Source: Dehalococcoidia bacterium UBA2588 (GTDB lineage Bacteria; Chloroflexota; Dehalococcoidia; Lucifugimonadales; UBA3495). From it: DNA of 7,365 bases. Below, one piece after another: positions 1 through 5,516 of this stretch (positions are counted from its first letter, which is position 1; each line of letters begins with the position of its first letter). The notes under the pieces are model-generated. The model searched no databases. It worked only from the letters and a program-made list of their open reading frames with translations, and was not told the origin of the DNA. The position numbers were made by a program, and so were the translations under genes. Where the stretch lies: the NCBI GenBank assembly GCA_002339805.1, contig DDKW01000040.1, forward strand, positions 1 through 7,365, in the 5' to 3' direction.

Positions 1-39
1 TACCCTTACGATTGGCCTACAGAACTTCTCGCAAGGTAC

Positions 40-870
40 TCATTTTTTTTCATTGAGAAGGGGTCTGTCTGGATAAATTTCAATGTAAATTGAATGGATT
101 ATATCTAATACACCCCAGTCTCCGTCAGTTTTAACAAGATTCAATTTACGAAATATCATAATTATGATTCCTGAAATAATACAAATAACAGGAAGCAGGA
201 GAAAGAATGTTATTACGCCTATAATTGTAAAACCGAACCAACCAAAAGTACTAGAAAATCCATATTCAAAAAATGAGAATATTATAATTATTACAAACAA
301 TAGACCAAAAATTATCCATATTAAATCGGTCATTTCATCTAATTTCAAAACCTTCAAATCTTTTTCTTCCACGGATATCTTATTATCTGCTTGTATTATC
401 CCTTCATTTAATTCCAAAACCTTCGAATCATTTTCTTCCACTAATGTCATATCCTCTAGTTGTATTATCCCTTCATTTAATTTGATATAAATGCCACAAG
501 CAGGACAAGAAATCATCCCTGTATAACTAAAAGGGATGTTTAACTTTTGATTACAGGATGAGCACTCAATTTGTTGTTTGCTATTTTCCAATGTAGATTC
601 AGGAGAAATATATTCCTCATCTTCAAATTTTTCCCATGAACCGGATAATATTCCCCACCAAACATATAACCCCAAACAGATAGAATAAATACCAGCAATA
701 ATGGCAACTATACCAACAATCCCCGTCCAAGCGTCAAACTCCGCTGATGTGGCCCATAAAATTGCTATAGTACCAAAAATCAGAAGGAATGAGCCAATGA
801 TTTTTCTTGCCTTTTCTGGGATAATCTCGAGAAAGATGTCGAACAATATCCAGAAAGCCAGTCGGTACAT
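40..870 (-). CDS. Four-helix membrane protein with CxxC-CxxC zinc ribbon and 23-residue tandem repeat
   Basis: I do not recognise the family. Residue numbers here count from an in-frame GTG at 879. I prefer the ATG at 870 (residue 4), because the GTG has no SD, although the ATG has none either. Hydrophobic segments lie at about 27-43, 51-75, 186-203 and 214-244. Between the second and third is a soluble stretch with C106-S-S-C109 and C125-P-A-C128, a classic rubredoxin-like zinc ribbon, followed by two copies of a 23-residue acidic repeat (134-156 and 157-179, 14 of 23 identical by eye). The ribbon probably sits on one side of the membrane, with both ends on the opposite side or the same side depending on orientation; I cannot assign it. 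Function is unknown; zinc ribbons of this kind often mediate protein or nucleic-acid contact. The gene follows the RidA-family gene on the same strand after about 90 bp and is notably AT-rich compared with the genes at the right end. Confidence 0.8.
   Translation of the reverse strand: MYRLAFWILFDIFLEIIPEKARKIIGSFLLIFGTIAILWATSAEFDAWTGIVGIVAIIAGIYSICLGLYVWWGILSGSWEKFEDEEYISPESTLENSKQQIECSSCNQKLNIPFSYTGMISCPACGIYIKLNEGIIQLEDMTLVEENDSKVLELNEGIIQADNKISVEEKDLKVLKLDEMTDLIWIIFGLLFVIIIIFSFFEYGFSSTFGWFGFTIIGVITFFLLLPVICIISGIIIMIFRKLNLVKTDGDWGVLDIIHSIYIEIYPDRPLLNEKK
341..478 (-). repeat. 69-bp tandem duplication inside the membrane protein gene
   Basis: Two adjacent 69-bp units, 341-409 and 410-478, match at about 58 of 69 positions when aligned by eye. 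The unit is a multiple of three, so it adds a second 23-residue copy (beginning L-N-E-G-I-I-Q) without breaking the frame. The best-kept parts are both ends of the unit; the middle has diverged. A faint third partial copy (L-D-E-M) follows the second one in the protein. Confidence 0.9.
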
Positions 871-900
871 CCACGACACACTTGGGCTATTGGTAGTCTT

Positions 901-918
901 AACAAAAATATTATCCCT
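901..918 (-). promoter_or_regulatory. Possible TATA-like promoter element of the membrane protein gene
   Basis: On the minus strand this reads GGATAATATTTTTG. It is an AT-rich box about 31 nt before the GTG at 879 and about 40 nt before the ATG at 870. It lies in the short gap after the RidA-family gene, so the membrane protein gene may have its own promoter. It could be an archaeal TATA box or a bacterial -10 element; no convincing -35 element was seen. Confidence 0.3.
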
Positions 919-941
919 GCAATGTGATTAAATCTGAACAA

Positions 942-953
942 AAGGGTACCCTT
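942..953. repeat. 12-bp perfect palindrome AAGGGTACCCTT
   Basis: A perfect 12-bp palindrome lies 8 bp beyond the stop of the RidA-family gene and is followed, on the minus strand, by further T residues. As a hairpin it would have only a four-pair stem round a GTAC loop, so it is a weak terminator at best. A protein-binding site upstream of the membrane protein gene is equally possible. Confidence 0.4.
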
Positions 954-961
954 GCTATGTA

Positions 962-1360
962 TCAAGAGTTCGAGCTAATTATTGCGCTTGCCTCTATCTC
1001 TACCAGCAACCTATCATCGATTAAAGCACCAACTTCCACACCAGTGGAGACTGGCAATATTTCGCCGAAGAATTTTCCATGCACCTTTGCAACCTCCATC
1101 ATATACTCCCTGTCGGTAACAAAAATCCGAGTACGGACGACATCGGATAAGGCACCACCTGCTTGTTCTATTGCGTGTTGGATTTTCTCAAGTATATACT
1201 GAGTTTGGGCAACTACATCCCCTTCGCCGAAGAAATTTCCTTGCGCATCCACAGCAGTAGTTCCAGCAACCTCTATGAATTGCCCTACTCTTACTGCACG
1301 GGAGTAACCAGCAATAGGTTCCCATGGCGCACCTGAAGAAATATTCATTCTTTCACTCAT
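962..1360 (-). CDS. RidA/YjgF/UK114-family protein lacking the catalytic arginine
   Basis: The 132-residue length and fold signature fit the RidA/YjgF family, which form trimers with ligand pockets between subunits. Recognisable blocks are the N-terminal SSGAPWEP...GYSRAV, the VAGTTA strand, the long helix near 50-70, SDVVRTRIFVTD at 72-83, and the C-terminal VEVGAL...LVEIEA. Canonical RidA enzymes hydrolyse reactive enamine/imine intermediates using an arginine (R105 in E. coli). Aligning the P-x-x-x-x-VEV block puts S105 here instead, so classical imine deaminase activity is not expected. This resembles the Rid-like subgroups with a small residue there, whose substrates are mostly unknown. 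The start at 1360 fits the usual short N-terminus; residue 5 is a second methionine that could also serve. No SD is visible. The gene is divergent from the restriction-modification-like operon. Confidence 0.92.
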   Translation of the reverse strand: MSERMNISSGAPWEPIAGYSRAVRVGQFIEVAGTTAVDAQGNFFGEGDVVAQTQYILEKIQHAIEQAGGALSDVVRTRIFVTDREYMMEVAKVHGKFFGEILPVSTGVEVGALIDDRLLVEIEASAIISSNS

Positions 1361-1386
1361 GACATATTCTAGTACCTATTTTACAT

Positions 1387-1392
1387 ATTATA
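1387..1392 (-). promoter_or_regulatory. TATAAT element upstream of the RidA-family gene
   Basis: The minus strand reads GGTATAATATG here, centred about 29 nt before the ATG at 1360. There is no SD between it and the start codon, and no recognisable -35 hexamer 16-18 bp further upstream. The spacing fits an archaeal TATA box driving a leaderless or near-leaderless transcript. A bacterial -10 box with a roughly 20-nt leader is the alternative. Confidence 0.45.
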
Positions 1393-1437
1393 CCATCGGA
1401 CTAGAGGGTAGGGGATGAAAGGGCCTATCCGAATCGG

Positions 1438-1458
1438 TCTGTTAATGGTTTCAACAGA
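1438..1458. repeat. Small inverted repeat TCTGTT/AACAGA in the divergent intergenic region
   Basis: A perfect 6-bp inverted repeat with a 9-nt spacer (TCTGTT at 1438-1443, AACAGA at 1453-1458) lies in the 269-bp gap between the divergent genes. It is not followed by a T tract, so it is not a terminator. It could be a regulator-binding site or chance. I see no RNA gene or reliable short ORF in the rest of 1361-1629. Confidence 0.25.
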
Positions 1459-1566
1459 GTCAGAACATTCAATTGATTCTAACCGATGTCGAGAGCCAGT
1501 AAATCTATTACTGTTAAACATATGAGCAAGTCATGGAAGGCAGGAGAGCAAAACTAGTAATCTTCA

Positions 1567-1596
1567 TTGGCCAACCATTGTTCAATAGTTGTTCAA
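1567..1596. promoter_or_regulatory. Operator-like cluster: palindrome plus two direct repeats
   Basis: A perfect 8-bp palindrome TTGGCCAA (1567-1574) is followed by two identical octamers TTGTTCAA at 1578-1585 and 1589-1596. The octamers are offset by 11 bp, about one helical turn, so a protein could bind both on the same face of the DNA. The cluster is 34 bp upstream of the start of the restriction-modification-like operon and overlaps or abuts its likely promoter. Such operons are often autoregulated to delay nuclease expression, which makes an operator a reasonable inference, but no controller protein is evident. Confidence 0.4.
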
Positions 1597-1606
1597 ATTA
1601 ATATAT
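1578..1606 (+). promoter_or_regulatory. Likely promoter of the restriction-modification-like operon
   Basis: Two readings are possible. TTAATATAT at 1598-1606 is centred about 28 nt before the ATG at 1630, the right distance for an archaeal TATA box with a very short leader. Alternatively TTGTTC (1578-1583) and ATATAT (1601-1606), 17 bp apart, resemble a sigma70-type -35/-10 pair. In both cases an AGGGG at 1617-1621, 8 nt before the ATG, can serve as a ribosome binding site. Confidence 0.4.
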
Positions 1607-1629
1607 GAAAAGAATAAGGGGTTAATACA

Positions 1630-2679
1630 ATGCAAGATTCTACCACTCAAAATCGTATTGAAGAGTTCAATAGATTTGTATGGAATCATTCAGAAGACGA
1701 ATTTCAAGGTAAGTTCGACGACTGCGCCTTTCTGGATGACCAAGAGACAAGTAAACTAGTAAAATTACTGTCTGAGAGTAACCTAGATTCTACTGAACAG
1801 TTATCCGCTACACTAGACGATATTCTGTCGGAGGAACCAGAATTTATTCTACTCCTTCTCCAGATTGTAGGACTTACACGCAATAAAATCCTTTCGGATA
1901 TCAAGGGAAAATGTGGAACAGAAAATAGACCAAGAGGTCTAAGTAAAGCAACCTCGTTAGTACGAAACGAATTGGGGCGTAAATACGCATGTGAGTATTT
2001 AGTCGCCCATCTACAACGTGTATTCAGACCAGAATCTAGACCAGTTTCAATAGAAACTCTTCAAGCATTGAGGCAGGCTACATGGCCTGGTTACGTCAGG
2101 CAAGAACGAGCAAAGAGAATGGGTCACGAGGCGGAGAGGCGGCTAGGTGTTTTGTTTAAGGAATGTGGCCTACCTTTCGAACCAATAGAACTAGCAGAGA
2201 ATCCACTATGCCAAGACATCGATATCGACGGACAGTCGTATGATCTTGTGTCACCCAACTCAAAGAGAGCATTTCTCAGAGTATTATCAACTGTTCACAC
2301 CTCAAATATAGGACAATACGGCGAATCAAAAGATGCACTTGAAATGAAACAAGCAAATGAAACCATGATTAATGCTGGAGTTCGCAATCAAGTGACTCTC
2401 CTAGCATTAGTAGATGGGGTTGGCTTTGAATCAAATAGAAAGGGATTGGCAGGAGTTCTTGCCTCATCAGACGAATTCTGCCAATTTGCGACAATATGGA
2501 AGGCAGCTGTGATTGGAGCATTTGTAAATAAAAAAAGCTGTTCAGTATTCCTTCCAGAAAATCAGCGTATTCACTTCCATTCATTCTGCAAAAAGTATGG
2601 CGCCAACATAGAATCCTCTAAAAATCCAAATTTGAAATGGGTAGAGGCAGGTGAATCCTATATTTCTGTCATAAATTGA
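1630..2679 (+). CDS. Putative divergent type II restriction endonuclease (first gene of R-M-like operon)
   Basis: I do not recognise this 349-residue protein directly. Its position immediately before a DNA methyltransferase, in an overlapping operon, suggests it is the cognate restriction enzyme. Supporting features are soluble composition, no membrane segment, a helix with G165-H-E-A-E-R-R-L (165-172) like the helix opening many PD-(D/E)xK nucleases, D205 in SYDLVSPN, then a hydrophobic strand (FLRVLS, 215-220) running into HTSNIGQYG (223-231). Many restriction enzymes have a strand followed by such a Ser/Thr-Asn-Gly-rich turn, but a plain ExK is missing here: after the strand only E232 and K234 are charged. 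The segment DEFCQFATIWKA (281-292) also looks like conserved helices in such enzymes. The N-terminal 130 residues are acidic and helical, possibly the recognition or dimer part. ATG at 1630 is preceded by AGGGG. The nuclease assignment rests on context plus weak motifs. Confidence 0.55.
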   Translation: MQDSTTQNRIEEFNRFVWNHSEDEFQGKFDDCAFLDDQETSKLVKLLSESNLDSTEQLSATLDDILSEEPEFILLLLQIVGLTRNKILSDIKGKCGTENRPRGLSKATSLVRNELGRKYACEYLVAHLQRVFRPESRPVSIETLQALRQATWPGYVRQERAKRMGHEAERRLGVLFKECGLPFEPIELAENPLCQDIDIDGQSYDLVSPNSKRAFLRVLSTVHTSNIGQYGESKDALEMKQANETMINAGVRNQVTLLALVDGVGFESNRKGLAGVLASSDEFCQFATIWKAAVIGAFVNKKSCSVFLPENQRIHFHSFCKKYGANIESSKNPNLKWVEAGESYISVIN

Positions 2680-2975
2680 AACACCCTCGTTTTCCTAACT
2701 TGAATGTGGGACTCATTGTAGAAGATCAAGAAGTGCAAATTCTTGATATTTGTCACTCATTTGGTGAGAATGGTAAAGCCCAATCGATTTGGAAGAGGTG
2801 CTTTTTTGACCCATCTGCAATGGTGACGATGCAAGAAAATGAATGCCAATTTATATATCCAACGAATGCTAGATATCCTGATTTTGAATATACTTCCAAC
2901 CCGTATCCTAATAAGCCATTGGCGACGGAGAGTGATTATGGAATCGGAGCAACAAATATTCATAGGGTCATCTGA
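2676..2975 (+). CDS. Unrecognised 99-residue protein, TTG start overlapping upstream stop
   Basis: No family is recognised. The reading frame runs between and into its two neighbours. A TTG at 2676 overlaps the TGA of the upstream gene (TTGA), and the last 38 nt overlap the methyltransferase gene. No SD precedes the TTG, so translation would depend on re-initiation by ribosomes ending the upstream gene. The protein is soluble with three cysteines (C26, C42, C57), a short beta-like start (VGLIVEDQEVQIL) and a Tyr/Pro/Asn-rich tail. It has no helix-turn-helix, so it is not an obvious controller protein. Two alternatives remain. It could be the C-terminal extension of the upstream protein, reached by a -1 frameshift; the frame is open from 2655, giving a 25-nt window. 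Or it could be a remnant of a once-fused domain. Composition looks coding rather than random. Confidence 0.55.
   Translation: MKHPRFPNLNVGLIVEDQEVQILDICHSFGENGKAQSIWKRCFFDPSAMVTMQENECQFIYPTNARYPDFEYTSNPYPNKPLATESDYGIGATNIHRVI
2927..2932 (+). promoter_or_regulatory. Shine-Dalgarno GGAGAG fixing the methyltransferase start
   Basis: GGAGAG ends 5 nt before the ATG at 2938. It lies inside the coding region of the preceding small gene. It favours 2938 over the far-upstream in-frame ATG at 2839, whose extra 33 residues are out-of-frame shadow sequence of the small gene. Confidence 0.7.
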
Positions 2976-3837
2976 AAATATGAAGGCACTGAATGTACCA
3001 AAAAATGCTCGTCTAATAATTACATCACCTCCATACTGGAATCTAAAAGATTACGGCCACCCGGATGAAATTGGCAAGGAATCATATGATGATTACCTCG
3101 AAAGGATGGTGACTGTGTTTGATCAGTGTTACGAGCATTCGCATGAAAATGCAATTCTCGCTATCAATCTGGCTCATCGAAGGAAGAACAAGGTATATCG
3201 TCCAATTATGTGGGATCTGTACGCTGCCATGCAGAAAAATGGATCAAAATGGAAACTTATCGATAATATCATTTGGTACAAACCAAATGAATTACCACAA
3301 CCAAATTTCTACATTGAGCGACTTCTGGATAATAAATTTGAATATGTGCTTGTATTTGCGAAAAATTACAATTATGATTATATTTTCAATAAAATTCGTG
3401 TGCCACAAAAGTGGCTCGGTAAAGACCCTCGGAAAGAAAAGCAAAATCCAAATGGGAGATGCATTAGTAACATCATCCGAATCCCTGCTTACAGGCCTCC
3501 AAATTTGAAGAAGATGAATTATCACCAAGCAGCCTTCCCCGAAGAATTAGTTCAATTTTTTGTTGATTTATACACTAACGAGGGTGACACAATCATGGAT
3601 CCATTTGTGGGTTCAGGAACCACCTTGAAGGTAGCAAAATCGATGAATAGAGCTGGTATTGGAATAGAAATAAATCCAAACAATAGCAAACTAATTTACG
3701 AACGAATTTCTGAAAACTACGAACCGGTTCCATACACGAAAATCGACCTAATCCATTCTTCTACAGGCACTGTCGAAGAGCACAGTAAATTGAATAAGGG
3801 AAAACGGAGAAGATTAGTAAGAATAGAGGAAAAGTAG
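2938..3837 (+). CDS. Site-specific DNA methyltransferase, beta-class N4-cytosine/N6-adenine type
   Basis: This 299-residue S-adenosylmethionine-dependent enzyme methylates an exocyclic amino group of DNA. The catalytic motif IV is TSPPY at 29-33, followed by WNLKDYG. The segment NYHQAAFPEELVQFF (194-208) is the usual motif X. The AdoMet-binding motif I is DPFVGSGTT at 221-229, followed by IGIEI at 241-245. The order IV...X-I marks the beta class, and the S in TSPPY is more usual in N4-cytosine enzymes than in N6-adenine ones, so m4C is my guess. The central part (about 115-190), rich in basic and aromatic residues, would hold the target recognition region. The C-terminus is basic (KGKRRRLVR). 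It is the last gene of the operon and presumably protects host DNA from the nuclease encoded upstream. The target sequence cannot be read from the protein. Confidence 0.95.
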   Translation: MESEQQIFIGSSENMKALNVPKNARLIITSPPYWNLKDYGHPDEIGKESYDDYLERMVTVFDQCYEHSHENAILAINLAHRRKNKVYRPIMWDLYAAMQKNGSKWKLIDNIIWYKPNELPQPNFYIERLLDNKFEYVLVFAKNYNYDYIFNKIRVPQKWLGKDPRKEKQNPNGRCISNIIRIPAYRPPNLKKMNYHQAAFPEELVQFFVDLYTNEGDTIMDPFVGSGTTLKVAKSMNRAGIGIEINPNNSKLIYERISENYEPVPYTKIDLIHSSTGTVEEHSKLNKGKRRRLVRIEEK

Positions 3838-3880
3838 TTATTTTTTGATGAAATTTTGGATTAATCAAGAAATTATAATA
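3837..3880 (+). other. AT-rich junction: T tract after the operon and TATAAT-like box before selO
   Basis: A TTATTTTTT run directly follows the methyltransferase stop (tract at about 3838-3846) without a visible hairpin. It could end the transcript in the manner of archaeal poly-T terminators, but it is not an intrinsic bacterial terminator. Further on, TATAAT at 3874-3879 and a weaker GAATATACA at 3892-3900 are candidate promoter boxes for selO. None has a good -35 partner. Confidence 0.3.
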
Positions 3881-3933
3881 AGTTGAGTATTGAATATACA
3901 CAAGTTCAATTGTTTAGTCTTTGACAGGTACAT

Positions 3934-5463
3934 ATGGAAAAGGGTTCTCTGAGTACTTTGAATTGGATTCACAGGTTCATTGATGAGACTCCTGGTGATG
4001 AACAAGTCAACTCAATGCCTAGGCAAGTCCCTAGAGCCTGTTGGTCAAAAGTCAATCCAACTCCTACACCAAACCCGTTGGTTAGATTATGGTCCTCCGA
4101 GATGGCAGAAGATCTTAGTTTGGAAGTAAAGGAATCTGATATACTCGGTGGGAAAAAAATAGTAGTTGGGATGATTCCTTATGCCCAACGTTACGGAGGC
4201 CATCAATTTGGTAATTGGGCAGGTCAACTTGGTGATGGTAGAGCTATTACTTTGGGTGAAGTAAACACTGGTAAGGAAATATTAGAATTGCAACTCAAGG
4301 GTTCCGGAGTCACTCCCTACTCTCGTTTTTCCGATGGAAAAGCCGTACTGCGCTCTTCTATACGTGAATTTCTATGTAGTGAGTCCATGTTTCACCTCGG
4401 TGTTCCAACAACTCGTGCACTATCCTTAGTAACTACTGGAGAAGAGGTAATGCGAGATATATTGTATAATGGTCGGCCGGCTCCAGAACCTGGTGCAATT
4501 GTGTGCAGGGTTGCACCTAGTTTCATACGTTTTGGAAGTTTCCAAATTCATTCAATAACTGGAGATGTTGAAACTCTCCGAAGTCTAGTGAATTATACCG
4601 TAAGGCATCATTTTCCAACTCATAATACCGAAACAGATGATGATATTATTGAATGGTTGAAGTTCGTAGCAGACGATACTGCATTAATGATTGCTCATTG
4701 GATGCGAGTTGGGTTCGTACATGGAGTAATGAACACTGACAATATGTCAATTCATGGTTTAACAATAGACTTCGGACCATATGGGTGGATAGAAGATTTC
4801 AATCTCAACTGGACACCTAATACTACAGATTCTGGCCAGAAAAGATATAGATTTGGCAATCAAGCGGATATTGCTGCATGGAATTATGCACGTTTGCTTG
4901 AGTCTATATCTCCGTTATTGGAAAAACCTGAGAAATTAAATCAAGCACTAGATTTCTATTATCAATCCTATCAAAAACATAGTAATGATATGTGGGTAGG
5001 GAAACTTGGATTAGATTATTTCAAAAATGGTGATGATGAAATAATTATAGAATTACTTAGGTTATTACAGATAGTCGAGACTGATATGACAATATTTTTC
5101 AGAATATTATCTACGATTAAGGAACCTAAAATAACTAACTTTTGGGAAGCATTTTACTCCAGAGAAGGAATTCCTGAAAAGGAATGGAATAATTGGCTCG
5201 AAAAGTGGTGGAATAGAGTTAAAGAAAATCCGGATCAAGAAAAAATGAAGACTTTCAATCCTAAATATGTATTGAGAAATTGGATGGCACAGTTAGCTAT
5301 TGATGCTGCAGAGAGAGATGATTTTTCACTTGCAATCGAGCTATACCATGTACTCAAAAAACCTTATTCTGAACAACCCGAATATGAAGAAAAATGGTTT
5401 AAGAAACGTCCAGAATGGGCACGTCATAGAGTTGGTTGTTCGATGCTTTCTTGTTCTAGCTAA
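3934..5463 (+). CDS. selO: SelO (YdiU) protein adenylyltransferase
   Basis: SelO has a pseudokinase fold that binds ATP upside down and transfers AMP to Ser/Thr/Tyr of target proteins; in E. coli it acts in oxidative-stress protection and redox control. The 509-residue length is close to the bacterial norm. Family blocks appear in order: RYGGHQFGNWAGQLGDGRA (86-104), LKGSGVTPYSRFSDGKAVLR (121-140), GVPTTRAL (156-163), RVAPSFIRFG (192-201), HGVMNTDN (263-270) and DFGPYGW (279-285). By comparison with the characterised Pseudomonas enzyme, the ATP-contacting and catalytic residues correspond to G100, G102, R103, K122, D134, G135, R192, R199, D269, N270 and D279, all intact. It ends Cys-Ser-Ser (C507), with cysteine at the Sec position of eukaryotic SelO; C502 lies close by. 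The ATG at 3934 has only a weak AGG 5 nt upstream. It appears to be a monocistronic housekeeping gene between two accessory modules. Confidence 0.97.
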   Translation: MEKGSLSTLNWIHRFIDETPGDEQVNSMPRQVPRACWSKVNPTPTPNPLVRLWSSEMAEDLSLEVKESDILGGKKIVVGMIPYAQRYGGHQFGNWAGQLGDGRAITLGEVNTGKEILELQLKGSGVTPYSRFSDGKAVLRSSIREFLCSESMFHLGVPTTRALSLVTTGEEVMRDILYNGRPAPEPGAIVCRVAPSFIRFGSFQIHSITGDVETLRSLVNYTVRHHFPTHNTETDDDIIEWLKFVADDTALMIAHWMRVGFVHGVMNTDNMSIHGLTIDFGPYGWIEDFNLNWTPNTTDSGQKRYRFGNQADIAAWNYARLLESISPLLEKPEKLNQALDFYYQSYQKHSNDMWVGKLGLDYFKNGDDEIIIELLRLLQIVETDMTIFFRILSTIKEPKITNFWEAFYSREGIPEKEWNNWLEKWWNRVKENPDQEKMKTFNPKYVLRNWMAQLAIDAAERDDFSLAIELYHVLKKPYSEQPEYEEKWFKKRPEWARHRVGCSMLSCSS

Positions 5464-5516
5464 TGATATAATCTATCTAAATAGTGACAAAATCATATGG
5501 GGGTTCATACTTCAAA
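5464..5516. other. Short gap between convergent genes
   Basis: Only 53 bp separate the stop codons of selO and the ATPase-peptidase gene. I see no stable hairpin with a T tract in either direction, so transcription termination here is either factor-dependent or poly-T based and not visible. Confidence 0.5.

Noticed and set aside
164..490. Plus-strand open frame of 108 codons opposite the membrane protein gene
   Set aside because: Low-complexity Ile/Ser/Asn/Lys product that mirrors the antisense strand of a well-supported gene; no SD.
924..1202. Plus-strand open frame across the RidA-family gene
   Set aside because: Antisense shadow of a gene with clear family motifs.
1361..1629. tRNA, small RNA or CRISPR in the longest intergenic gap
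   Set aside because: No cloverleaf, no regularly spaced repeats beyond two octamers, and no terminator-like hairpin.
2661..2680. Canonical -1 slippery heptamer at the overlap of the first two operon genes
   Set aside because: The sequence there does not fit X-XXY-YYZ; coupling by re-initiation at the TTGA overlap is simpler, though a frameshift is not excluded.
2839..2937. Upstream in-frame extension of the methyltransferase to an ATG at 2839
   Set aside because: The extra residues are unlike methyltransferase N-termini, overlap the small gene heavily, and a good SD sits just before 2938.
3119..3528. Alternative-frame ORFs on both strands inside the methyltransferase gene
   Set aside because: Both lie in a frame or strand opposite motif-bearing coding sequence and have no recognisable content.
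1630..3837. CTAG as the recognition site of the R-M-like system
   Set aside because: The TSPPYWNLKDYG motif recalls m4C enzymes, some of which modify CTAG. However, CTAG is roughly as frequent as base composition predicts here by eye, so there is no avoidance to support it.
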